DNA of 64,000 bases from assembly GCA_025922875.1 (NCBI GenBank), contig JAICGZ010000002.1, positions 1 through 64,000 on the forward strand. Reading direction: 5' to 3'. The stretch is from Pyrinomonadaceae bacterium. GTDB taxonomy: Bacteria > Acidobacteriota > Blastocatellia > Pyrinomonadales > Pyrinomonadaceae. The position numbers were made by a program, and so were the translations under genes. The notes below the pieces were generated by a model. It ran no database searches, was not told the origin of the DNA, and worked only from the letters and a program-made list of their open reading frames with translations. Below, piece after piece: positions 9,368-15,467 of the stretch; position 1 is the stretch's first letter, and each line of letters begins with the position of its first letter.

Positions 9368-9409
9368 GGCACCGCCCCATTACTGTCAGGAACTCGGGCG
9401 GTGCCTTTG
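9368..9409 (+). terminator. Rho-independent terminator after the HU-like gene
   Basis: GGCACCGCCC (9368-9377) pairs perfectly with GGGCGGTGCC (9396-9405) across an 18-base loop and is followed by TTTG. It starts 28 bases after the stop codon. The U run is short, so strength is moderate. Confidence 0.7.
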
Positions 9410-9460
9410 TCCATAACGGTAAATCCTTAGGTTTTTAGGCAATTCGAGCGGTCTAAGGCG

Positions 9461-9602
9461 GCTTTGCCCGAAAGTCTGGTTTCTCTGTGCAACCTCTGTG
9501 TCCTCTGTGCCTCTGTGGTTGTGTTTACGAATGATCCTTAACCACAGAGGACACAGAGATTGCACGGAGAAGAAGTCCGATCAAGACTTTTCGGGCAAGG
9601 CC
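9461..9602. repeat. Dispersed palindromic repeat, 'CTCTGTG' family, copy 2
   Basis: Nested inverted repeat. The outer arms GCTTTGCCCGAAAGTCT (9461-9477) and AGACTTTTCGGGCAAGGC (9584-9601) enclose inner arms made of CTCTGTG words and their complement AACCACAGAGGACACAGAG. The core is nearly the same as the copy at 8781. It has no coding capacity. The whole could fold as one ~140-base hairpin. Confidence 0.8.
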
Positions 9603-9640
9603 TGTCTAAGACAGATTTAACACTTCCGAAATAAAAAGTT

Positions 9641-9670
9641 CTGGACGAGCGTTCGTTCCCCCGCTATAAT
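9641..9670 (+). promoter_or_regulatory. Possible promoter upstream of the small gene at 9838
   Basis: TATAAT at 9665-9670 is a perfect -10 hexamer; CTGGAC at 9641-9646 is a weak -35 at 18 bases. The leader to the downstream gene would be about 160 bases and holds no hairpin I can support. Confidence 0.35.
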
Positions 9671-9837
9671 CTCACGTTTCGCTGAACACCCCTGCGGCAA
9701 GCCTTATACGCCAACCTTTGTTTTTGGGGTTTTACCCCGAATCCAAAGCTTTGCCTTGGGTTGAAGGCTGCATCCAAGGGGGTTGTTAGAGCATCTATAG
9801 TTCATACATTTGAATCGCGAGATTCTTAGTAGGAGGA

Positions 9838-10095
9838 GTGAAGGCAATCGTGACTTTTGATACACACTTGCCGCTGAATGAGCGGCTTATGAGAATCGAT
9901 CATATACAGGCGCGGCGCTATTCAAAGCTTAACGGCGTCGCTCTCGAGATAGCTACAGAAGGTATCGTCAGACACTTGAAAGCGTGCGACCGAATGGACG
10001 TTAATCCGGAGACTTCGGCAGTGCGTGAGATCATTGACGATGCGCTGAACGGTCGTCGCGTGTTTGCTGAAACCAAGGAACCGCGCGCGGCTTAA
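9838..10095 (+). CDS. Small protein of unknown function
   Basis: 85 aa from GTG 9838. The strong AGGAGG at 9831 is only one base before this GTG, so GTG 9850 (VTFDTHLPLNERL) is a reasonable alternative start. The protein is soluble, mostly helical by composition, with no signal peptide, TM segment or motif that I recognise. Support for it being real: a perfect -10 box and Shine-Dalgarno upstream and a strong intrinsic terminator 28 bases after the stop. It sits just before the tRNA-Arg/tRNA-His operon. I do not assign a function. Confidence 0.6.
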   Translation: MKAIVTFDTHLPLNERLMRIDHIQARRYSKLNGVALEIATEGIVRHLKACDRMDVNPETSAVREIIDDALNGRRVFAETKEPRAA

Positions 10096-10122
10096 GCCTA
10101 TATCTCTTGTTTAATTCAAACT

Positions 10123-10154
10123 GAGATCGCCCTCCGTGGGCGATCTCTTTTTTG
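10123..10154 (+). terminator. Strong rho-independent terminator
   Basis: GAGATCGCCC (10123-10132) and GGGCGATCTC (10138-10147) form a perfect 10-bp stem with a 5-base loop, followed by a run of seven T. It ends the small gene at 9838 and insulates the tRNA promoter. Confidence 0.92.
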
Positions 10155-10178
10155 TTGTTCCGGCGCATTCAGGCGCGG

Positions 10179-10206
10179 TTGACATCAGTCTTCGACGTGC
10201 TAACAT
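10179..10206 (+). promoter_or_regulatory. Promoter of the tRNA-Arg / tRNA-His operon
   Basis: TTGACA (10179-10184), a perfect -35, is 16 bases before TAACAT (10201-10206). Transcription would start around 10213, about 11 bases before the tRNA-Arg gene at 10224, as expected for a strong stable-RNA promoter. Confidence 0.75.
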
Positions 10207-10223
10207 GCGAGGAAATTGAATGT

Positions 10224-10563
10224 GCCCCTGTAGCTCAGCGGATAGAGCATCTGCCTTGTTGGAGCCTTGATGGGGAATGCGATCTGGAACCCATTGAGTG
10301 GACGACCCTGTATGCGGGGACGCCCTTAGAGCCTCTGGTACTTCGATCGAGAGTGGTCCAAGTAACAACCCATGAGGATTGGGTAATCCGCAGGAAACCT
10401 ATTTCGACTTCGCCGTAGGGATCCTCAGAGACTATACGGGTCGGGACTGCGACGTCCAAGATATAGTCCAGCCAGCAACCCCAGCTTTGACGGGCGGTCA
10501 GGGAAAGCCTGATGCTGGAAGCTAAGCAGAGGGCCGCAGGTTCGAGTCCTGCCGGGGGCACCA
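10224..10563 (+). tRNA. tRNA-Arg(UCU), interrupted by a group I intron in the anticodon loop
   Basis: The 5' exon is 10224-10257 and the 3' exon 10522-10563. Joined, they give a complete cloverleaf: acceptor GCCCCTG/CGGGGGC, D arm GCTC-AGCGGATA-GAGC, anticodon stem TCTGC/GCAGA with a seven-base loop CTTCTAA (anticodon TCT), variable loop GGGCC, T arm GCAGG-TTCGAGT-CCTGC, discriminator A and encoded CCA. The spliced sequence closely resembles ordinary bacterial tRNA-Arg(UCU). The intron lies between anticodon bases U34 and C35. The tRNA needs self-splicing to function. It decodes AGA/AGG. Track ORFs 10111..10368, 10152..10418 and 10235..10570 are spurious overlays. Confidence 0.93.
10258..10521 (+). 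ncRNA. Group I self-splicing intron (264 nt) in tRNA-Arg(UCU)
   Basis: The intron follows a U (end of CTT) and ends in G, as group I introns require. Core elements appear in order: P3 CGACCC (10303-10308) pairs with GGGTCG (10438-10443); P4 TGCGG (10313-10317) with CCGCA (10388-10392); the R element CAGAGACTA (10426-10434); P8 GGAC/GTCC (10444-10447/10454-10457); and the S element AAGATATAGTCC (10458-10469), giving P7 GACTA/TAGTC. P1 probably pairs exon CCTT with GGGG near 10271 through two G-U pairs; this is the least certain helix. It has no internal homing endonuclease ORF. Its size and sequence suit the small tRNA introns of subgroup IC3 known from cyanobacterial tRNA-Leu(UAA) and proteobacterial tRNA-Ile and tRNA-Arg(CCU). 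Confidence 0.92.
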
Positions 10564-10578
10564 CGCACAATAGAATAT

Positions 10579-10656
10579 GGCGGCTATAGTTCAGTAGGTT
10601 AGAACGCTTGATTGTGGATCAAGAGGTCGTGGGTTCGAGCCCCACTAGCCGCCCCA
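10579..10656 (+). tRNA. tRNA-His(GUG)
   Basis: Complete cloverleaf with the encoded extra G-1 opposite C73 that marks tRNA-His: G-GCGGCTA acceptor against TAGCCGC-C-CCA. Anticodon stem CTTGA/TCAAG with loop TTGTGGA (anticodon GTG), T arm GTGGG-TTCGAGC-CCCAC. It lies 15 bases after tRNA-Arg and shares its promoter and terminator. Confidence 0.96.
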
Positions 10657-10673
10657 ACGTCATAAAGTTTTAG

Positions 10674-10700
10674 GGCAGTCAGCAATGACTGCTCTTTTTG
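10674..10700 (+). terminator. Terminator of the tRNA operon
   Basis: GCAGTCA (10675-10681) pairs with TGACTGC (10686-10692) around loop GCAA and is followed by TCTTTTTG. It lies 18 bases after tRNA-His. Confidence 0.85.
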
Positions 10701-10710
10701 TTTGTGTGCA

Positions 10711-11898
10711 CTAAAAGCGGCTTGTGGGCTGTTCGCCACAGTCCTCGGCTCCCTCGGCTACGAAACTCTGAAAAAGCGCCCGTTGCGAATGAGCGCCTTC
10801 AATCTCCCCACCGAAGTTCGAGTTGTTGATATACAGGGTGTACTTCGTCGGCGCTTCGCTAGCCAGAATCGCTTCCCACGCGGCCTTCTGTTCGGGAGAA
10901 TACTTGTACTGCTGACGCCAAATGCAGAACTTAGTTTTCTTCTCGTTCTGGATAACGTAATCAGGGATGTATTCGGCGGTGAAGTGGTAAGTCGTGCCTG
11001 CCCGATAAAGATAACCTGCGCCGAACGCGAGGATGTGTGGCCGAGACTGTGGCTCACCCTCCTCGGCAGGCAGTGGCTCGATACTGCCCGTTAACGGTTT
11101 CATGTCTATACGGCCGCGCCAGTCAGGATTCTTGTAGTCAGGGTACACGTGCAGCTCGGGGTTGTAGTAGCCATCGTGCGAGAACTCCACGTCGAATGTG
11201 ATGCGCACACCAAGCGGGCGGCCCGCTTTGGATAGGTATGGTGCGTACATCACGTTAGACACGCGCATGCGTGGTATGACAATCGTTTCCCCGGCATTCT
11301 TCCTCAGTTCCTCTTCCATTTTGTCCATGTATTCCTGGCCTCTTTGTTCGAACTGGCGGCTCTGCTTTCTTTCAGCGGCGGTCTGGCCCGGAGGAATTAG
11401 AACTGGGCTTTGGGGACGAGTGGTCGGTCTAAAGAGACGTTCGTAAGTGCGCCTGTAACTTCTGCCGTCGATACCTTGACCGCTTACCACTACGCGGAAA
11501 GGCTGATCGGGTACCTTCATCACGCCATAAAATCCAGAGCGGCCAGAAGCATCGGGTTGTCTTTGAATCAATATTTTTTGAATCACGTGGCCCTGCTCAT
11601 CAACTGCTTCAAAGCTTGCCGTGGCAATCGCCTCTTCGCCGTAGAGCTTTGCCTCGACGAGGAACCGAGAACCCTTAGTGGGCTCGCCCTTCATGGGTGA
11701 CATTCCAGGGTGGTTACTGATGAACAGTTGCTGGAAATCGAAGCCGGCAAAGTGAATTTTTCCGCTGGATGGCGTTTCACTCGGCAGTTGTTTAACCGGA
11801 CGCATGGCGGCGACCGCCGACTGTGGATCGGTCGACTGGCCACTGCAACACAGTAAGACCAGAAGCAACAGTGCGATCAGAACAATGCACCTACTCAT
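10711..11898 (-). CDS. Lipoprotein of unknown function
   Basis: 395 aa. The signal peptide MSRCIVLIALLLLVLLCCSG contains a lipobox (LLCC), so the mature protein is probably lipid-anchored and extracytoplasmic. The body has beta-rich stretches (TASFEAVDEQGHVIQKI, PFRVVVSGQGIDGRSYRRTYERLF), a charged helical linker at ~185-210 (AAERKQSRQFEQRGQEYMDKMEEELRK, shown here only to locate it) and a C-terminal half rich in Tyr. I do not recognise the family; FEAVDE...G is reminiscent of domains around bacterial VWA proteins. It is transcribed towards the tRNA operon. No nearby gene suggests a role. Confidence 0.75.
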   Translation of the reverse strand: MSRCIVLIALLLLVLLCCSGQSTDPQSAVAAMRPVKQLPSETPSSGKIHFAGFDFQQLFISNHPGMSPMKGEPTKGSRFLVEAKLYGEEAIATASFEAVDEQGHVIQKILIQRQPDASGRSGFYGVMKVPDQPFRVVVSGQGIDGRSYRRTYERLFRPTTRPQSPVLIPPGQTAAERKQSRQFEQRGQEYMDKMEEELRKNAGETIVIPRMRVSNVMYAPYLSKAGRPLGVRITFDVEFSHDGYYNPELHVYPDYKNPDWRGRIDMKPLTGSIEPLPAEEGEPQSRPHILAFGAGYLYRAGTTYHFTAEYIPDYVIQNEKKTKFCIWRQQYKYSPEQKAAWEAILASEAPTKYTLYINNSNFGGEIEGAHSQRALFQSFVAEGAEDCGEQPTSRF

Positions 11899-12173
11899 AC
11901 CATCTTGTGTTTTGCCTCTTTGTGGCTTCAGTCGATCTCTTGCTGATAGAGTTCTTCCCGTTGTTCAGACAACACTGAACAGGTTTTGGCTCTCGGGGAC
12001 GGAGCTCTTGCCCGAGTTGGCTACTCGGACAACGCTGAACAGTAGAAAGGCCTTGTGAGCACGACTCTTTACTCTCAATAATAACTATTGTCAAGATTTT
12101 ACCGGCGGTGGGTCGTGGTGTAATATCGGCCGGCGAATTGAAGAAATTAATCATTTAATGGAGCAAGCGATCT
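11899..12173. other. Divergent intergenic region with a direct repeat
   Basis: 275 bases between the minus-strand lipoprotein gene and the plus-strand gene at 12174. ACAACACTGAACAG (11969-11982) recurs with one change at 12029-12042. Between them CTCGGG and CCCGAG can form a small hairpin. A possible promoter for the right-hand gene is TTACCG with TAATAT at 16 bases. Nothing else is seen. Confidence 0.4.
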
Positions 12174-12440
12174 GTGCCTGATGAACAACGAGTAGCGAAC
12201 AACTCGCAAACCTATGTCGCCGATGCCGAGACTTTTCAGTTTGAGACTCTGAAGCAGGAAAATGGACAGGCTACGGTGATCCGGTTCCGACTCGAGGATC
12301 CCCGATATCACGCGGGTGACGTACTCGTGGTGTTAAGTGGCACTGAGATCCACTTTCACGGGATGATTGGACAGCTCGCAGATGGCTGGGCTGTGGCGAG
12401 CGATCACCGCGGCTCGTTACTCGCCGCCACAGTCCAATGA
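12174..12440 (+). CDS. Small protein of unknown function
   Basis: 88 aa from GTG 12174 (VPDEQRVANNS); the ATG at 12181 is out of frame. Acidic, soluble, with an alternating hydrophobic pattern (TVIRFRLEDPRYHAGDVLVV, EIHFHGMIGQLADGWAV) that suggests a small beta-barrel. The GTG lies 14 bases after ATGGAGCAAG, so a GGAG is available. It is convergent with the VWA gene, ending four bases before it. No domain is recognised. Codon usage looks ordinary for the window and the reading frame is free of competitors, so I keep it as a real gene. Confidence 0.55.
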   Translation: MPDEQRVANNSQTYVADAETFQFETLKQENGQATVIRFRLEDPRYHAGDVLVVLSGTEIHFHGMIGQLADGWAVASDHRGSLLAATVQ

Positions 12441-12444
12441 TCTT

Positions 12445-13410
12445 TTACCTCACGTAACCTGAAGGAAACGCGACACGTACGCCGGGACTCGACGATTTTA
12501 CGTCGATCCGGTGGAATCCTTTGTTCAGATGTGTGGACAGGAACGTCAGCGCGGCCTGCTTCTGAAGTGCAATATCCAACTCACGGATGAAGGGTTCGAA
12601 GCTAACCGGAGCGCCGAGACCCTGGAAGAAGGCGATTCCTCCAGTCTCATTCGACAAGCGCAACAAAGAACTCTGCGCATTGCTGACAAGCGCAGGATTA
12701 GCCGCAGCAACCAGCGTCGGAGCGTAAAAACCATAGATCGCAACTCCACGCCGTTGCGATTCGTTAACCGCCCGCTGCAGGTCGACACTTTGAGTCGGTG
12801 AAGACGAGTCGACTCCACGCGAGATATCCAAACCGTCTGAAACAAGGAGTATCGCCCGTCGACCCAGCGGTTGTGACTCAAACCTCTTCAACGCCTCGAT
12901 GACTTCAACATACGGATTGTAAGGGCCAGCAGTAGCAATTCCGGTTGGCGGCCGCAGTGCACTCGCCGCTCTTTCCAGGTCGTTCGTAAATTTTTGTTTA
13001 ACTTGCAGACTACCAGTACGCAGGTACCCGATCATTACTCTCGAGCCTTTTGGTAGCCGTCTAATGAAGTCTCTCAGAGCCTTGATCTCGTTGGAGACGG
13101 AGGGTACAAGGTCCTCCTGAATCAAAACAGCCAGTGTTATCGGTGAGTTTGTTCCGATACCCCTGACGGAGATGATAGTTTGGGGCTCGCCGTCCTCACT
13201 GATCGTCAAATCGATATTCTGTAATTCGAATTCGCCATCCTCTTTAACTCTGATCGTCACGGGAATGGTGACGGGCTTGCCCGGCCCCCCGGAAGGGCTG
13301 GACCCGTTGGCGCTGGGTGCCTGGCCAAGTACAGGCTGAGTCATCAGGGCGCAGGCAACAGTCAAAGATAGCTGCAATAAAATCAGGTGGAGTCGTCGGA
13401 GCGTCTTCAT
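12445..13410 (-). CDS. Secreted VWFA-related protein (acidobacterial type), no canonical MIDAS
   Basis: 321 aa with a signal peptide (MKTLRRLHLILLQLSLTVA, cleavage near VLGQ) and GAGGAAG before the ATG. A beta-rich N-terminal segment (TIPVTIRVKEDGEFEL, LTISEDGEPQTI) precedes the VWA core at ~85-290, the order seen in the VWFA-related proteins common in Acidobacteria (TIGR03436 type). Core strands are visible (ITLAVLIQEDL, SRVMIGYL, RRAILLVSDGLD), but the metal site DxSxS is replaced by QEDLVPS, so divalent metal binding is doubtful. It probably acts in the periplasm or outside as a protein-protein binding module. Function unknown. Confidence 0.85.
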   Translation of the reverse strand: MKTLRRLHLILLQLSLTVACALMTQPVLGQAPSANGSSPSGGPGKPVTIPVTIRVKEDGEFELQNIDLTISEDGEPQTIISVRGIGTNSPITLAVLIQEDLVPSVSNEIKALRDFIRRLPKGSRVMIGYLRTGSLQVKQKFTNDLERAASALRPPTGIATAGPYNPYVEVIEALKRFESQPLGRRAILLVSDGLDISRGVDSSSPTQSVDLQRAVNESQRRGVAIYGFYAPTLVAAANPALVSNAQSSLLRLSNETGGIAFFQGLGAPVSFEPFIRELDIALQKQAALTFLSTHLNKGFHRIDVKSSSPGVRVAFPSGYVR

Positions 13411-13571
13411 TGGAACTTCCTCATTCGGTTGCCGGACATTATACAGACACGAAGTGTAGGTTTCAGCTTTGTGCTGCTATTTCAATAAAGCTTGAACCCT
13501 TGAAGGCGTGAACGCTTTGAACTCTGAACTGCTGGCGGTCACTTCTGTCATGAGCTAAGATCTCGATCACA

Positions 13572-14354
13572 ATGAATCAAGGCTTGATGAGTCAACCCAA
13601 AGGCAAACTTTCCGGCAAAGAGGTTACGACGGCACGCCTGCTGAAAGTTGCTCCTTGGGTCGCTGTGGCGGCCACTACGCTTCCCGCGCCCCTCGTTTTC
13701 CTCGTACTTTTTATGACAACCACGGCCACCGAGTCGGCTGCCGTCTACCTTTTGTTGGCCGGTCTCTCGTTAACCTTGGGATTCGCGTTGGGGGTGGTGA
13801 TCGCCGCTATTCTCATGATTTATCGCCGAAACTGGCTTGCGAAATTACGGGACCGGTTAGCTTCGGATGGAATCACAGCGAATGAGGTTGTATGGTTCAG
13901 ATCAGAATTGACTTCAGCCGAGCGGAAAGCCCTCGCCGAAATTGAGCAAAGCAACCCACTTTTGGCCGACGCTTACATGGAAACACTAGCCAATCGACTC
14001 ACCGCGTCCCGCATCATTTCGCGAGCAAAGCGGGAAATATTGAAGGTTGAGCGGCAAATGAACCGTGCCCGTATCTTACGTACGCCTGAAGCCAACGCGC
14101 TGTTAAAGGAACTGGAAACCGATCACCAAAGGCTGGATCACCTGCGGCAGCAGGCTAACGATCACCTGGTCAAGACAAAGACAAGGCTGCAAGTGATAGA
14201 AGCGACTGCGAGTCGAAAACTGAACGAGGGCGACACGGAGATGATGATGCAGCGTTTGGGGAGTGCTCAGGACCAGTTACCGTTGGTGCTGGAGATGGCG
14301 CAATTGGAAAAACAGGCGCTGCTCGAAGCGGGCAGCCACAAAGAGGCATCTTAA
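13572..14354 (+). CDS. Membrane protein with two TM helices and a long coiled coil
   Basis: 260 aa from ATG 13572; ATG 13587 (MSQPKGKLSG), preceded by AAGG, is an alternative. Two hydrophobic segments (about residues 30-52 and 60-86: VAVAATTLPAPLVFLVLFM and AAVYLLLAGLSLTLGFALG) make a hairpin in the membrane. The remaining ~170 residues are charged and helical, with heptad-like stretches around 150-225, and should be cytoplasmic. I know no function for this architecture. It is followed by a palindromic repeat and the convergent AlkZ-related gene. Confidence 0.7.
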   Translation: MNQGLMSQPKGKLSGKEVTTARLLKVAPWVAVAATTLPAPLVFLVLFMTTTATESAAVYLLLAGLSLTLGFALGVVIAAILMIYRRNWLAKLRDRLASDGITANEVVWFRSELTSAERKALAEIEQSNPLLADAYMETLANRLTASRIISRAKREILKVERQMNRARILRTPEANALLKELETDHQRLDHLRQQANDHLVKTKTRLQVIEATASRKLNEGDTEMMMQRLGSAQDQLPLVLEMAQLEKQALLEAGSHKEAS

Positions 14355-14366
14355 GGAAGTAATTGT

Positions 14367-14438
14367 AGGGGTGGCCCTCCGTGGCCACCCCTTGATTGTT
14401 CCCATTCGGAGGAGGGGTGGCCACGGAGGGCCACCCCT
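14367..14438. repeat. Palindromic repeat with perfect 26-bp arms
   Basis: Bases 14367-14392 and 14413-14438 are exact reverse complements (arm begins AGGGGTGGCCCTCCGTGG) around a 20-base spacer. Each arm is itself almost palindromic (GGGTGGCC/GGCCACCC). It fills the gap between two convergent genes and overlaps the stop codon of the minus-strand AlkZ-related gene. It could act as a two-way terminator, but no T run follows. Confidence 0.85.
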
Positions 14439-15270
14439 AAAAATTAATCAGGCGATACACGCCCGGTGCTAATCTTTGAGCAAATCCTTCGTCGACCAGT
14501 CCCCAATTACCCAATCCAGCTTCAGGCGAACTTAGACCAGTCACACGCGCCAGTTCCCCTCGCAAAGTCATGCCAGCCCCAACCAGATACGACCGTGCAA
14601 TCTCCTTTAAAGCCTCTTCCCGGTCCACACGCTGCTTCAATTGCTCCGGAAAACGAGCTTCCGGAATGGACCAAATGTAAGTAAACGTTGGCTCATACAA
14701 GACGTCACTCGGAATAATCTTCAGCGTCTTCTGTAGCTGAGTCATGGCTTTATCGAAACGAGCTCGATCAGGGATGCCGCTGGCCTGGCGCAGATCACGC
14801 GTCGCCATTTCCCACTCACGCCGCATGATCTTGAGGATGGTCTGCGCGTCGTCCGAAAGAATCTTTTTCTCCATTCTCTGCGGAACGCCCCACAAAGTGT
14901 TGAAGAATGGAAGCAAACGCACCGCAATGAACGTAGAACGACCGCGAAGCAGTTTCCCATAAAAACACTTACCACGGCGCATCACATCGTCCTTGATGCT
15001 CCACGCCAAACGGCTCTCCGGATCCTTCTGTACATTGCGCGGCATGTGCGCGTCTCGACGCCCGCAAACCGCAACGTAAAGCGACGGTCCAGGGCGGCGA
15101 GAGTCGGTTAGGGCTTCGCAGAATCCTACCTCCTCGATAAAACGCTCAGCGCTGTAAACATCCTCAACACGGTTTTCAGGATCGCGCCGCCACATGCGGT
15201 CGCGATGGACCTCAATCTCTTCCGGCAACATGCGGCGGATTCTATCAAAGTGATTTGAGCCGGCAGTCAA
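14437..15270 (-). CDS. AlkZ-related winged-helix protein
   Basis: 277 aa from TTG 15270; ATG 15231 (MLPEEIEVHRDRMW) is an alternative with a more normal start codon, and neither has a clear Shine-Dalgarno. The text resembles the AlkZ-related family: EEVGFCEAL, PSLYVAVCGRRDAHMPR, CFYGKLLRGRSTFI, a DLRQASG winged-helix region and the C-terminal GNWGLVDEGFAQR. AlkZ enzymes (HTH_42 superfamily) unhook DNA interstrand crosslinks and excise alkylated bases; I cannot see the QxQ catalytic motif, so enzymatic activity is not claimed. The C-terminal codons INF and the stop abut or overlap the 26-bp palindrome. Confidence 0.6.
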   Translation of the reverse strand: MTAGSNHFDRIRRMLPEEIEVHRDRMWRRDPENRVEDVYSAERFIEEVGFCEALTDSRRPGPSLYVAVCGRRDAHMPRNVQKDPESRLAWSIKDDVMRRGKCFYGKLLRGRSTFIAVRLLPFFNTLWGVPQRMEKKILSDDAQTILKIMRREWEMATRDLRQASGIPDRARFDKAMTQLQKTLKIIPSDVLYEPTFTYIWSIPEARFPEQLKQRVDREEALKEIARSYLVGAGMTLRGELARVTGLSSPEAGLGNWGLVDEGFAQRLAPGVYRLINF

Positions 15271-15467
15271 GGGCAGTCAATCTGAGCAAATCGGTCAAGC
15301 CCTCCACTTGCTGCCATTTTCCAGAAAATCACCGTAAGTCTTTACTGCACAAGGATCTAAGGATCTGTCACAAATTTGGCACGGTCAGTGCAGAGCGGAT
15401 GCCGCCAGTTGTTTGTTCAGACTTGGCAAAACCTCAAAAGGTTACAGAGATGACGAAGGTGACATCG

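Noticed and set aside
10235-10570. Minus-strand ORF of 111 codons (VPPAGLEPAALCL...) across the tRNA-Arg locus
   Set aside because: PPAGLEPA is the well-known antisense translation of a tRNA 3' end; the ORF lies over the tRNA exon and intron.
15255-15467. 71-codon extension of the subtilase ORF
   Set aside because: It has no signal-peptide character and no ribosome binding site; GAAGGTGA before ATG 15468 gives a normal secreted start.
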